Positions 13,956-21,074 of a stretch of 34,833 nt of DNA are shown piece after piece. A model generated the notes under the pieces. It did not search any database, was not told the origin of the DNA, and saw only the letters and a program-made list of their open reading frames with translations. Numbering within the stretch: the first letter of the stretch is position 1; the number at the start of each line of letters is the position of its first letter. A program made the translations under genes and the position numbers. Source of the stretch: Betaproteobacteria bacterium (lineage in GTDB: Bacteria; Pseudomonadota; Gammaproteobacteria; Burkholderiales; UBA3065). Location: NCBI GenBank assembly GCA_027490755.1, contig JAIXXL010000006.1, positions 1-34,833 of the forward strand, in the 5' to 3' direction.

Positions 13956-14208
13956 AACCCTTCAACCCTTCAACAACTGTTCAACAAGAAAACCCGCATG
14001 AATGCTGGCGTTGTGGACTGTTGAAGAGTATGGACAGTTTTTTTCCATGACATTCGCGTGCGCGCGCGCGTGAGCGCAACAAAGGAATGCTGTGAATAAA
14101 TCATTGGGTCAACTTCACTTTAAACCCTTCAACACTTCAACTATCCACAAAGCTAGTACTGGTGCGGCTTTTAAAGGGGAACAGTAGTTGAAGGGTTGAA
14201 GGGTTTCA
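13953..14208. repeat. Candidate replication origin with iterons
   Basis: A perfect 22-base inverted repeat (13953-13974 and 14187-14208, each arm containing two TTCAAC/GTTGAA units in AACCCTTCAAC context) bounds 212 bases. Inside are further TTCAAC copies at 13980-13985, 14128-14133 and 14136-14141. CTATCCACA at 14141-14149 differs by one base from the DnaA box TTATCCACA. An AT-rich stretch (about 14093-14124) follows an alternating GC tract. No gene is seen in this 257-base gap. Confidence 0.65.
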
Positions 14209-14212
14209 GTAA

Positions 14213-14464
14213 ATGAAACAAAAGGAACTGCGCGAAAAAATGCCGACCATTGCCGACTGGGTTGACCAGATGGTGACGGCCTTTGGCAAGGAAGCGATTC
14301 ATGGCCAGATCCGCCGCGGACTGGCCGGCGAGCCTTGCTTTGTCGCGCGCGAGAACGGTCACGTGATTGGTACGGCACCTACACGCGGCAGCTACTGCGT
14401 GCGCTGGGACGAACGCGACGCGGCGCGCGTCGAGCCGATTGAAGCACCAGCCAGGGAGGGATGA
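14213..14464 (+). CDS. Small phage protein
   Basis: The 83-residue product (start MKQKELREKM) has an N-terminal helix with IADWVDQMVTAFGKEAI, then a beta-rich part (GEPCFVARENGHVIGT, SYCVRWDER). It lies just after the candidate origin and overlaps the next gene by a few bases. No family is recognised; by position it may be an early or late-entry protein. Confidence 0.65.
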   Translation: MKQKELREKMPTIADWVDQMVTAFGKEAIHGQIRRGLAGEPCFVARENGHVIGTAPTRGSYCVRWDERDAARVEPIEAPAREG

Positions 14465-15234
14465 TGGACTTTCAGATCCGCACGCAAGGACTGCAGAAGG
14501 TCAGCCAACTGCTGGCGAAGATGAGCGGCGAGCAGTTCCGCGAGGCAGTCGCCACTGCGATGACCGACACAGCGTTTCAGGTCAGGCGCGAGATGCAGGA
14601 CGAGATTGCCCGCCAGTTCGACCGACCGACGCCGTACATCCTGCGCAGCGTGCAGGTCAAGCGCGCGACGAAGGCAGCGCTGGTGGCCGAAATTGCCCCG
14701 ACCTATTACGGCAAAGCTGGCACCGACCCGCAGTCGATTCTGAAGGCGCAGGTCGACGGCGGACGCCGGCGCTTGAAGCGCAGCGAAGTGGCGCTGCGCA
14801 ATGCCGGCATCCTGCCGCCGGGCTTCATGACCGCCATTCCCGAGACGCCGCTTCCCGGCTCCGACGATGGTCGCGGCAACCTGCGTGGCCCGTTCGTCGT
14901 GCAGCTGCTGTCGTACTTTGCCGCATTTGGTGAGCAGGGTTATCGCGCCAACATGACCGAGCGACGCAAGAAGAACCTCGCGCGCAAGAACAACGGGCTG
15001 GCGTTCTTCGTGTCCTATGGTGCGATGCGCGACAACCGTGCATCGCACCTGGCCCCGGGCATCTGGGCGCGGCAGGGCGCGTATGGCGTGGACGTGCGGC
15101 CGGTGCTGATGTTCGTGCGCGAGCCCGACTACAAGCCGCGGCTGTCGTTTGCGGCCGTATTGAAAGGCGCGCAGGCGGACGCGTACTTCGAGCGCCGGCT
15201 GCGCTACCGGATCCGCAAGATGATGGGTGTGTAA
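14464..15234 (+). CDS. Minor tail protein Z-like (tail completion)
   Basis: The product of about 256 residues resembles lambda minor tail protein Z: FQIRTQGLQKVSQLLAKM, VATAMTDTAFQVRREMQDEI, RPTPYILRSVQVKRATK, then a long basic middle and YFERRLRYRIRKMM at the end. Such proteins finish the tail end that meets the head. It is unusual to find it before the terminase. ATG at 14464 is better spaced from GGAGG (14455-14459) than the ATG at 14461. Confidence 0.8.
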   Translation: MDFQIRTQGLQKVSQLLAKMSGEQFREAVATAMTDTAFQVRREMQDEIARQFDRPTPYILRSVQVKRATKAALVAEIAPTYYGKAGTDPQSILKAQVDGGRRRLKRSEVALRNAGILPPGFMTAIPETPLPGSDDGRGNLRGPFVVQLLSYFAAFGEQGYRANMTERRKKNLARKNNGLAFFVSYGAMRDNRASHLAPGIWARQGAYGVDVRPVLMFVREPDYKPRLSFAAVLKGAQADAYFERRLRYRIRKMMGV

Positions 15235-15266
15235 ATGAAAGCGATTGCCTGTGCCTGCACGTGGCG

Positions 15267-15830
15267 CTATGCCTGCGATGCACCAACCCACCAGTTGACG
15301 CCATCGGGCGGCAGCTTTGCCAAGGAGATGTCATGAACCAATCCCGCTTTTACGGCGGCGGCGGGCCCGACGATCAGCGCGTCATGCTCGAGATGTGCGC
15401 CGATGTTCAAGGGCTCGTCCGATCCCTGCGTGGCCTCGTTGACGATCTGCGCATAGCGTTGCGCATCGAAATCGAGACTCTTCCCCCACTCGACGAGGCG
15501 CTGGTGGTCGGCAGCCGGCGTGCCGAAAGTCCAGTGCAACGGATGGATGAGAAACCGGCTGTGCGGACAAGCGAAGCGGCGCTCTCCGGCGAGAAACACC
15601 ACGATGCCGATTGATTCGACGCTGCCTATGTTGTGCGTGATAACTGGGACAGGAAGCGAATGCAAAAAGTGATACAGCATAAACCCCGCACTCAAATTGC
15701 CACCTTCAGTCGACAGGTGCAGGGAAATCTGCGTCGGTTGGCGACTAAGTACATCAAGGGTAACGGCAACCAGTCGCTCTGCCGATATCGGCATGATAGG
15801 TCCAGAAAAATGAATCGTATGAATGGTCAT
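15267..15830 (-). CDS. ClpP-like serine protease, antisense moron
   Basis: The 187-residue protein has the ClpP/crotonase fold signatures: ISLHLSTEGGNLSAGF with the oxyanion glycines, GSVESIGIVV with nucleophile S73, and FLIHPLHW with H96; D138 (TQGSDEP) could complete the triad. The start at 15830 is favoured over 15878 by GAGG 7 bases upstream. It is transcribed against the late operon, between the tail Z-like gene and the terminase, so it is probably expressed in the lysogen. No ATPase partner is encoded; it may use the host ClpX/ClpA or act alone. Confidence 0.88.
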   Translation of the reverse strand: MTIHTIHFSGPIMPISAERLVAVTLDVLSRQPTQISLHLSTEGGNLSAGFMLYHFLHSLPVPVITHNIGSVESIGIVVFLAGERRFACPHSRFLIHPLHWTFGTPAADHQRLVEWGKSLDFDAQRYAQIVNEATQGSDEPLNIGAHLEHDALIVGPAAAVKAGLVHDISLAKLPPDGVNWWVGASQA

Positions 15831-15878
15831 ATCGAAACCTCGGTCAAGAATCGGAACAACGATAACCGACTTGGCCAT

Positions 15879-16015
15879 CAGCGTCGATCGAGCGGTCGAC
15901 GGGTAGGCGATCCCCCCGGTTTGGGTCCTTTGGTAAAGCGCCGCATACGGGTAATTCGAACCGCGATATCACGCTAGTGAGCGATTCGGCAATTAGTTAA
16001 AGGGGAAGTTAATCC
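15879..16015. other. Gap before terminase, possible cos region
   Basis: This gap is the usual place for cos in lambda-type phages, directly upstream of the small terminase subunit. Short inverted repeats are present (GGTCGACGG area near 15893, TCAC-GCTA-GTGA near 15970), but nothing decisive. It also must contain the ClpP-like gene's promoter. Confidence 0.25.
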
Positions 16016-16555
16016 ATGGGCAAAGTGCAGCTGATGACTAAGTCGGAGTACGCACGGCATCGCGGCGTCTCGGCCGTCGCTGTGCACTATGCGGTGCAGG
16101 AAGGCCGCATCTCGCTCATCAATGGCAAGATCGATGCGGCCGTGGCCGACATTCAGTGGCAGCGCAACACGCGCACGCGTGCGCCCAACCGCCCGGCAGT
16201 CGACACTGACGTGCAATCGACGACGGCTGGCGCAGGTAGCGGCGCAGAGCCGGCTGCTGCCGGCGACGACTACTGGGTGTCGCGGGCGCGGCGCGAAGCG
16301 GCCGAGGCGCACATCGCCGAGATGAAGCGCGGCGAGCTCGAGGGCAAGCTGATCCGCGCCGACGTGCTGCGCCAAGCATGGTCGCGCAAGGTCGCCAGCG
16401 TACGCGACGCGCTGCTGCAGATTCCGCCGCGCATGGCGCCCGTGCTGGCGGCCGAATCCGACATGGAGCGCGTGGCTACCCTGCTAGAGGATGAGCTCCG
16501 CGCGGCTCTGGCCGAGCTCAGCCGCGAGCAAGGTCCGGAGGAGCTCGCCGCATGA
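16016..16555 (+). CDS. Terminase small subunit
   Basis: The 179-residue protein has an N-terminal winged-helix DNA-binding part (LMTKSEYARHRGVSAVAVHYAV, GRISLINGKID), a Pro/Thr/Ala linker, and a C-terminal helical oligomerisation/large-subunit-binding region (AEMKRGELEGKLIRAD, PPRMAPVLAAES). This is the Nu1-type pattern for cos recognition. AAGGGGAA precedes the start and it overlaps the large subunit by ATGA. Confidence 0.9.
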   Translation: MGKVQLMTKSEYARHRGVSAVAVHYAVQEGRISLINGKIDAAVADIQWQRNTRTRAPNRPAVDTDVQSTTAGAGSGAEPAAAGDDYWVSRARREAAEAHIAEMKRGELEGKLIRADVLRQAWSRKVASVRDALLQIPPRMAPVLAAESDMERVATLLEDELRAALAELSREQGPEELAA

Positions 16556-18582
16556 TGGCCGTCGACGATAACCTCGACTGGCTCAAGGCGCAGCAGCTGG
16601 TCGACGCGCTGTTCGCCGAATTCATGCGCCCTCCGGCGGCCACCACCGTCAGCGAATGGGCCGATGCTTGCCGCATGCTTTCGGGTAAAGCCTCGTCCGA
16701 GCCGGGGCCGTGGCGCACGCACCGAACGCCGTACCTGCAGCAGATCATGGATGACCTCTCGGCCCGAAGCGCAGTGCAGGAGGTGGTTGTAATGTTCGCC
16801 GCGCAGCTGGGCAAGTCGGAGTCCGGCATGAACTGGCTCGGCTACATCATCGACAACGAGCCCGGGCCAGTGATGGTCGTGCAGCCGACAACCGACATGG
16901 CCAAGCGCTTTTCGCGGCAGCGCATTGCGCCGATGCTCGAGGAGACGCCGGCGCTGCGCAAGAAGGTGCGCGAGAACCGCTCGCGTGACGACGCCAACAC
17001 GACGCTGATGAAGGACTTTGCCGGCGGCGTGCTGGTGGTCTCGGGCGCAAACTCCGCCGCCGGGCTGCGCTCGATGCCGGTGCGCTACCTGTTCCTCGAC
17101 GAGATCGACGCGTACCCGTTGGACGTCGACGGCGAGGGTGATCCGGTGATGCTGGCCGAGAAACGCACCAGCACCTTCGCGCGGCGAAAGGTCCTCAAGG
17201 TGTCGACGCCGACCACCCGCGACTTCTCGCGCATCGAGGCGGCCTACCAGCAGACTAACGCGTGCCAGTACTGGGTGCCGTGCCCGCACTGCGACCAATT
17301 GCAGCCACTGGTGTGGGGCACCAACCACGGCCACGGCCTGCGTTGGGACAAGTTGGATGACGGCAGTCCGAACCCGGCCAGCGTGCACTACGTCTGCCGG
17401 CATTGCGGCGCGGCGATTTTTGAGCACCACAAGCCGGCGATGCTGGCCGCCGGCCAGTGGCGATCGACCAAGGCGGCTGCACGCACAGGTCGCCAGACCG
17501 GCTACCAGCTCTCGGCGCTGTACGCACCCTTGGGCTGGATTTCCTGGGCGGATCTAATCGTGCAGTGGCATGAAGCGATGGTCGCATCGCGCAAGGGAGA
17601 CGTGTCCAAACTAAAGACGTTCACCAACACGGTGTTGGCCGAGACCTGGGAAGAGCAGGGCGACAAGGTCCAGCACCACGAGCTGGCGCGCCGCGCCGAA
17701 AACTATGCGCTTGGGATGCTGCCGGCCGGCGGCCTGATGCTGACTATGGGCGTCGACGTGCAGCCCGACCGCCTCGAGGTGCGGAGCTGGGCGTTTGGTC
17801 GCGGCGAAGAATCGTGGCTCGTCGACCGGCATGTGCTCTACGGCGATCCCAACCTCGACGAGCTGGTGCCCGAGTCGCCCTGGGCGCGCCTGACCGAGCT
17901 GCGCCGGCAGGGGATGGCACACGTTAGCGGCCGGCAGCTGTCCGTCGAAGCCTGTGCGATCGACACCGGCGGCCACAACACGCAGGCGGTCTACCAGTAC
18001 TGCCGCGCGCATGCGGCCGAGCATGTGCTGGCCATCAAGGGCGCCAGCCAGGGTAACCGGCCAATCATCGGCAAGCCCTCTGCCGTCGACGTGTCCTGGC
18101 GCGGCAAGGTGATGCCGCGCGGCCTGAAGCTCTGGATGGTCGGCACCGACACCGCAAAGCATTTGCTCTATGGCCGCTTGCGACTGGCCCAGCCCGGGCC
18201 GGGCTTTGTTCACCTGCCGGCGGCGCTGGTGAGCACCGACGAGTTCGAGCAGCTGACTGCGGAGCGGCTGGCCACCAAGTACATCAAGGGCCATGCCAAG
18301 CTCGAATGGTTCAAGCCGGCCGGGCGTCGCAACGAGGCGCTCGATTGCGCCATCTATGCGTATGCGGCGGCCTGCTATTTGGGCATCCAGACGATGCGCG
18401 AGCCGGCATGGGCACGGCGCGAAGAACGCATTGCGCCGCGTGTAGCTGACCTGTTCGCGCCGCCTAGCTCGACGCCGGCAGCGCTTGCGTCACCGGCGCC
18501 GGCTGTCCCGCCGGAGCCGCCCAAGCCGCCGCCTGCGCGCCAGATGACGAACCGCCGACCAATGACAGGACGAACATGGTGA
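16552..18582 (+). CDS. Terminase large subunit (GpA type)
   Basis: The 676-residue protein powers DNA packaging and cuts concatemers. Walker A-like AAQLGKSE (83-90), Walker B YLFLDE (179-184), and the coupling motif VSTPTTRDFSRIEAAYQ are visible. A zinc ribbon follows (CPHCDQLQPL ... CRHCGAAI). The C-terminal nuclease part begins MGVDVQPDRLEVR, with AIDTGGHNTQAV further on. The C-terminal Pro/Ala tail is portal-contacting in relatives. ATG at 16555 is an alternative start. Confidence 0.96.
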   Translation: MMAVDDNLDWLKAQQLVDALFAEFMRPPAATTVSEWADACRMLSGKASSEPGPWRTHRTPYLQQIMDDLSARSAVQEVVVMFAAQLGKSESGMNWLGYIIDNEPGPVMVVQPTTDMAKRFSRQRIAPMLEETPALRKKVRENRSRDDANTTLMKDFAGGVLVVSGANSAAGLRSMPVRYLFLDEIDAYPLDVDGEGDPVMLAEKRTSTFARRKVLKVSTPTTRDFSRIEAAYQQTNACQYWVPCPHCDQLQPLVWGTNHGHGLRWDKLDDGSPNPASVHYVCRHCGAAIFEHHKPAMLAAGQWRSTKAAARTGRQTGYQLSALYAPLGWISWADLIVQWHEAMVASRKGDVSKLKTFTNTVLAETWEEQGDKVQHHELARRAENYALGMLPAGGLMLTMGVDVQPDRLEVRSWAFGRGEESWLVDRHVLYGDPNLDELVPESPWARLTELRRQGMAHVSGRQLSVEACAIDTGGHNTQAVYQYCRAHAAEHVLAIKGASQGNRPIIGKPSAVDVSWRGKVMPRGLKLWMVGTDTAKHLLYGRLRLAQPGPGFVHLPAALVSTDEFEQLTAERLATKYIKGHAKLEWFKPAGRRNEALDCAIYAYAAACYLGIQTMREPAWARREERIAPRVADLFAPPSSTPAALASPAPAVPPEPPKPPPARQMTNRRPMTGRTW

Positions 18583-18908
18583 GAACGAAGAAGATCGCAT
18601 TTGCCGACGACATCTTGGGCGACATGGCCCAGCACGTGGCCAGCGCGCTGTGCCAGGCGTTCGACCTGCCGCCGGAGCAGGTCGCGCAAGTGGTAAAGCG
18701 CGTGGAAAAGGGCCGACGGCAAGAATGGGCGGGCGACTATGCGCGGGTCTGCTACATCGCGCATAGGGACGACGAGGTGCGCAGCGACCGCAACGAGCAA
18801 ATCGTGCGCGACTACCTGTACGGCGAGCGGGTGTCGCTGCTGTCGCGCCGATACGGGCTCTCAGAGCGGCGGATCTGGCAGATCATCCACAGCCTGACGC
18901 GCCAGTGA
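18576..18908 (+). CDS. Mor-family transcription activator
   Basis: The 110-residue protein resembles the Mu Mor/C family: a helical N-terminal dimerisation part (ILGDMAQHVASALCQAFDL) and a C-terminal helix-turn-helix (RDYLYGERVSLLSRRYGLSERRI begins with the turn SLLSRRYGLSERRIWQII). Its first codon overlaps the terminase stop region. In Mu this family turns on middle or late promoters. Its place within the late operon suggests feedback or timing of downstream structural genes. Confidence 0.82.
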   Translation: MVRTKKIAFADDILGDMAQHVASALCQAFDLPPEQVAQVVKRVEKGRRQEWAGDYARVCYIAHRDDEVRSDRNEQIVRDYLYGERVSLLSRRYGLSERRIWQIIHSLTRQ

Positions 18909-18934
18909 AATCGACCGCATGACGCATTTCAGTC
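18905..18934. repeat. Intergenic hairpin element, copy 1
   Basis: GTGAAATCGACCGCATGACG followed by CATTTCAGTC. The second copy at 21023-21052 shares most positions and forms a perfect hairpin; here the stem is partly broken (TGAAAT with ATTTCA). It sits about 40 bases before the start of the next gene. Confidence 0.55.
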
Positions 18935-18974
18935 AAGGCACGCGATACTCGCCCCAAACACCCGAAAAGCGCCC

Positions 18975-19532
18975 ATGGCATTTCCCATTCCTTCCCTTGA
19001 ACCCGCCCGCGTCATTGCAGGCGACACGATCCAGTGGACCCGGTCGCTGCACGACTATCCGGCCGGCGATGGCTGGACGCTGGCCTATACGCTGATCAAT
19101 GCTGCCGGCAAGGTGACGATTGCCGCCTCGGCGCAGGGTGACGATTTCCTGATCAACGTGCCGGCAGCCACGAGCGCCCTGTGGTCAGCGGGCGACTATA
19201 CGTGGCGCGCGCAGGTGTCGAAGGCCGGGCAGATATTTACTGTCGCGTCCGGGCGCATCACGATCGAGCCAGCGTTCTCCGCTGCCACGCTCGATGACCG
19301 CAGCGCGGCGCGCAAGATGCTCGATGCGGTCGAGGCAGTACTGGGCAACCGGGCCAGCAGCGAGGTGGCCGAGTACGAAATCAATGGCCGGCAGCTGAAG
19401 TACCTGTCGATTCCCGATCTATTGAAGCTGCGCGACCGGCTACGGTTTGACGTGCAGCGCGAGGATGCGGCACTGGCCGCCGCCCAAGGCCTGCCGCCGC
19501 CGAATCGCATCTTTGTCAGGTTTGGCCGATGA
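18975..19532 (+). CDS. Head-tail connector-like protein with gpW-like end
   Basis: The 185-residue protein has two parts. Residues 1-100 are beta-rich (IQWTRSLHDYPAGDGWTLAY, GDYTWRAQVSK), like an Ig-type domain. Residues about 115-170 (AARKMLDAVEAVLGNR, EYEINGRQLKYLSIPDLLKL) resemble the gpW joining protein that closes the head. In this class of phages the two are often fused. It sits directly before the portal gene and overlaps it by 4 bases. Confidence 0.75.
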   Translation: MAFPIPSLEPARVIAGDTIQWTRSLHDYPAGDGWTLAYTLINAAGKVTIAASAQGDDFLINVPAATSALWSAGDYTWRAQVSKAGQIFTVASGRITIEPAFSAATLDDRSAARKMLDAVEAVLGNRASSEVAEYEINGRQLKYLSIPDLLKLRDRLRFDVQREDAALAAAQGLPPPNRIFVRFGR

Positions 19533-21010
19533 AAATTCCTTTGCTCGACCGTGCCCGTCGCCTGTTTGGCGCCAAGCCGACCATGGCCGTGCGCCGTTTC
19601 GAGGCCGCGCGCATCGACCGGCTAACCGCCGACTGGATCGCTACGGCCAACTCGATCAACCAGGAGCTGCAGTACGACCTGGACAACCTGCGCCGCCGGG
19701 GCCGCCAGCTGGTCAACAACAACGACTATGCGGCCAAGTTCGTTCGCATGTGCCAGAACAACATTGTCGGTCCCGCCGGCGTCCGGCTGCAGATGCGCGT
19801 CGAAGACAAGCCGGGCGCACCGGACCGGCTGGCCAATGATGCTATCGAGGCCGCCTGGCACGAATGGAGCCGGCAGTGCGACGTCACGGGCCAGCTGTCA
19901 TTGCGCGACCTGTGCGAATCGATCATCGGCGCGCTGCCATCCGATGGCGAATTCCTGGTGCGGCTGGTCAAGGGCCCTGATGCGCGCAACCGCTTCAACT
20001 TTGCGCTGCAGGTCATCGACGTCGATCGCATCGACACGACCTACAACGGGCTGTATGGGCAAAACACGGTGATCATGGGCGTGGAGGTCGATGCATACCG
20101 CCGACCGCTGGCGCTGCACCTTTTCGAGGCGCACCCGAATGATGGGGCGCGCACGAATCGGCGGCGCATTCGCGTGCCAATCGACGAGCTGCTGCACAAG
20201 TTCCGCATCGAGCGCGCCGAGCAGATGCGCGGCATTCCGTGGATGGCGCCGTCGATGCTGTCGCTGCATCACCTGGGCAACTTCAAGCTGTCGGCGCTGC
20301 TGGCGGCTGAGCACGGCGCCAACCACTACGGGTTTTTCACGACGCCCGATGGCGGTAGCCCCGGCATTGGCCAAAACGAGCACGGCGAGACGATTACGAC
20401 CAGCCAGCCCGGCGTGTTCGACACGTTGCCCACCGGGGTGAGCTTTCAGGCATACGATTCGAAATACCCGAACGAGGTCTTCGGGCCGTTTGTGAAAACC
20501 ACGCTGCAGCGCATTGCCACCGGCTGGCGCGTCGCGTACCACTCGCTGGCCAACGACCTCGAGGGCGTGTCGTTTTCATCGATCCGATCAGGCACGCTCG
20601 AGGAGCGCGACCGCTGGGCGGCCGACCAGGAATGGTTCATCGGCTGCTTCATGGAGCCGGTCTTTAACCACTGGCTGCAAATGGCGCTGCTGTCGGGTGC
20701 CATCACAATGCCTAATGGCTCAGCGCTGCCGTATGCGAAGCTGGCCAAGTTCACCCGTCACGAATGGCAGCCGCGGCGCTGGGATTGGGTCGATCCGAAG
20801 AACGACATGGAAGCCAAGATCCTGGGTGTCAAGGCCGGCCTGATCAGTCCGCAGAATCTGTCGGCCTCGATGGGCTACGACTTTGAGGACACGCTGAAGG
20901 ACATCGCGTCTGCCCAGAACATGGCGCGCGAGTATGGCGTGAACCTTACCGCCTACGATGGCGCCCCCGGTGCGCAACCGGCTATGCAGCCAGTGGACGC
21001 AGCGACCTGA
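19529..21010 (+). CDS. Portal protein (lambda gpB type)
   Basis: The 493-residue product fits the lambda-type portal family: LTADWIATANSINQELQYDL near the start, then ARDLVNNNDYAAKFVRM-like and NIVGPAGVRLQMR segments, VIDVDRIDTTYNG, HLFEAHPNDG, and the C-terminal LASDLEGVSFSS-like region (NDLEGVSFSSIRSG). It forms the dodecameric DNA gate at one capsid vertex. ATG overlaps the upstream stop (ATGA). Confidence 0.93.
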   Translation: MKIPLLDRARRLFGAKPTMAVRRFEAARIDRLTADWIATANSINQELQYDLDNLRRRGRQLVNNNDYAAKFVRMCQNNIVGPAGVRLQMRVEDKPGAPDRLANDAIEAAWHEWSRQCDVTGQLSLRDLCESIIGALPSDGEFLVRLVKGPDARNRFNFALQVIDVDRIDTTYNGLYGQNTVIMGVEVDAYRRPLALHLFEAHPNDGARTNRRRIRVPIDELLHKFRIERAEQMRGIPWMAPSMLSLHHLGNFKLSALLAAEHGANHYGFFTTPDGGSPGIGQNEHGETITTSQPGVFDTLPTGVSFQAYDSKYPNEVFGPFVKTTLQRIATGWRVAYHSLANDLEGVSFSSIRSGTLEERDRWAADQEWFIGCFMEPVFNHWLQMALLSGAITMPNGSALPYAKLAKFTRHEWQPRRWDWVDPKNDMEAKILGVKAGLISPQNLSASMGYDFEDTLKDIASAQNMAREYGVNLTAYDGAPGAQPAMQPVDAAT

Positions 21011-21022
21011 ACAGGTTGCGAC

Positions 21023-21052
21023 ACTGAAATCCAGCGCATGACGGATTTCAGT
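21023..21052. repeat. Intergenic hairpin element, copy 2
   Basis: ACTGAAATCC (21023-21032) and GGATTTCAGT (21043-21052) form a perfect 10-base stem around a 10-base loop (AGCGCATGAC). A copy with the same loop core GCATGACG lies at 18905-18934. There is no T run, so it is not a standard terminator. A shorter related piece, TGAAATGTCCGCATGAG, spans the start codon of the next gene near 21063-21079. Confidence 0.65.
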
Positions 21053-21074
21053 CTTCGTGCGGTGAAATGTCCGC

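Noticed and set aside
14055..14077. Alternating GC tract that could adopt Z-DNA
   Set aside because: Probably chance in a high-GC genome, although it lies within the candidate origin; no independent support.
15235..15336. 33-codon rightward frame just after the tail Z-like gene
   Set aside because: Very short, Cys-rich and overlaps the ClpP-like gene; no good ribosome site and no family support.
15261..15977. Rightward open frames in the ClpP-like interval
   Set aside because: They lie opposite the ClpP-like gene or its upstream region; the leftward frame has intact protease motifs.
16270..17430. 386-codon open frame on the minus strand
   Set aside because: Antisense shadow of the terminase genes; no recognisable domains, while the plus strand has clear Walker motifs.
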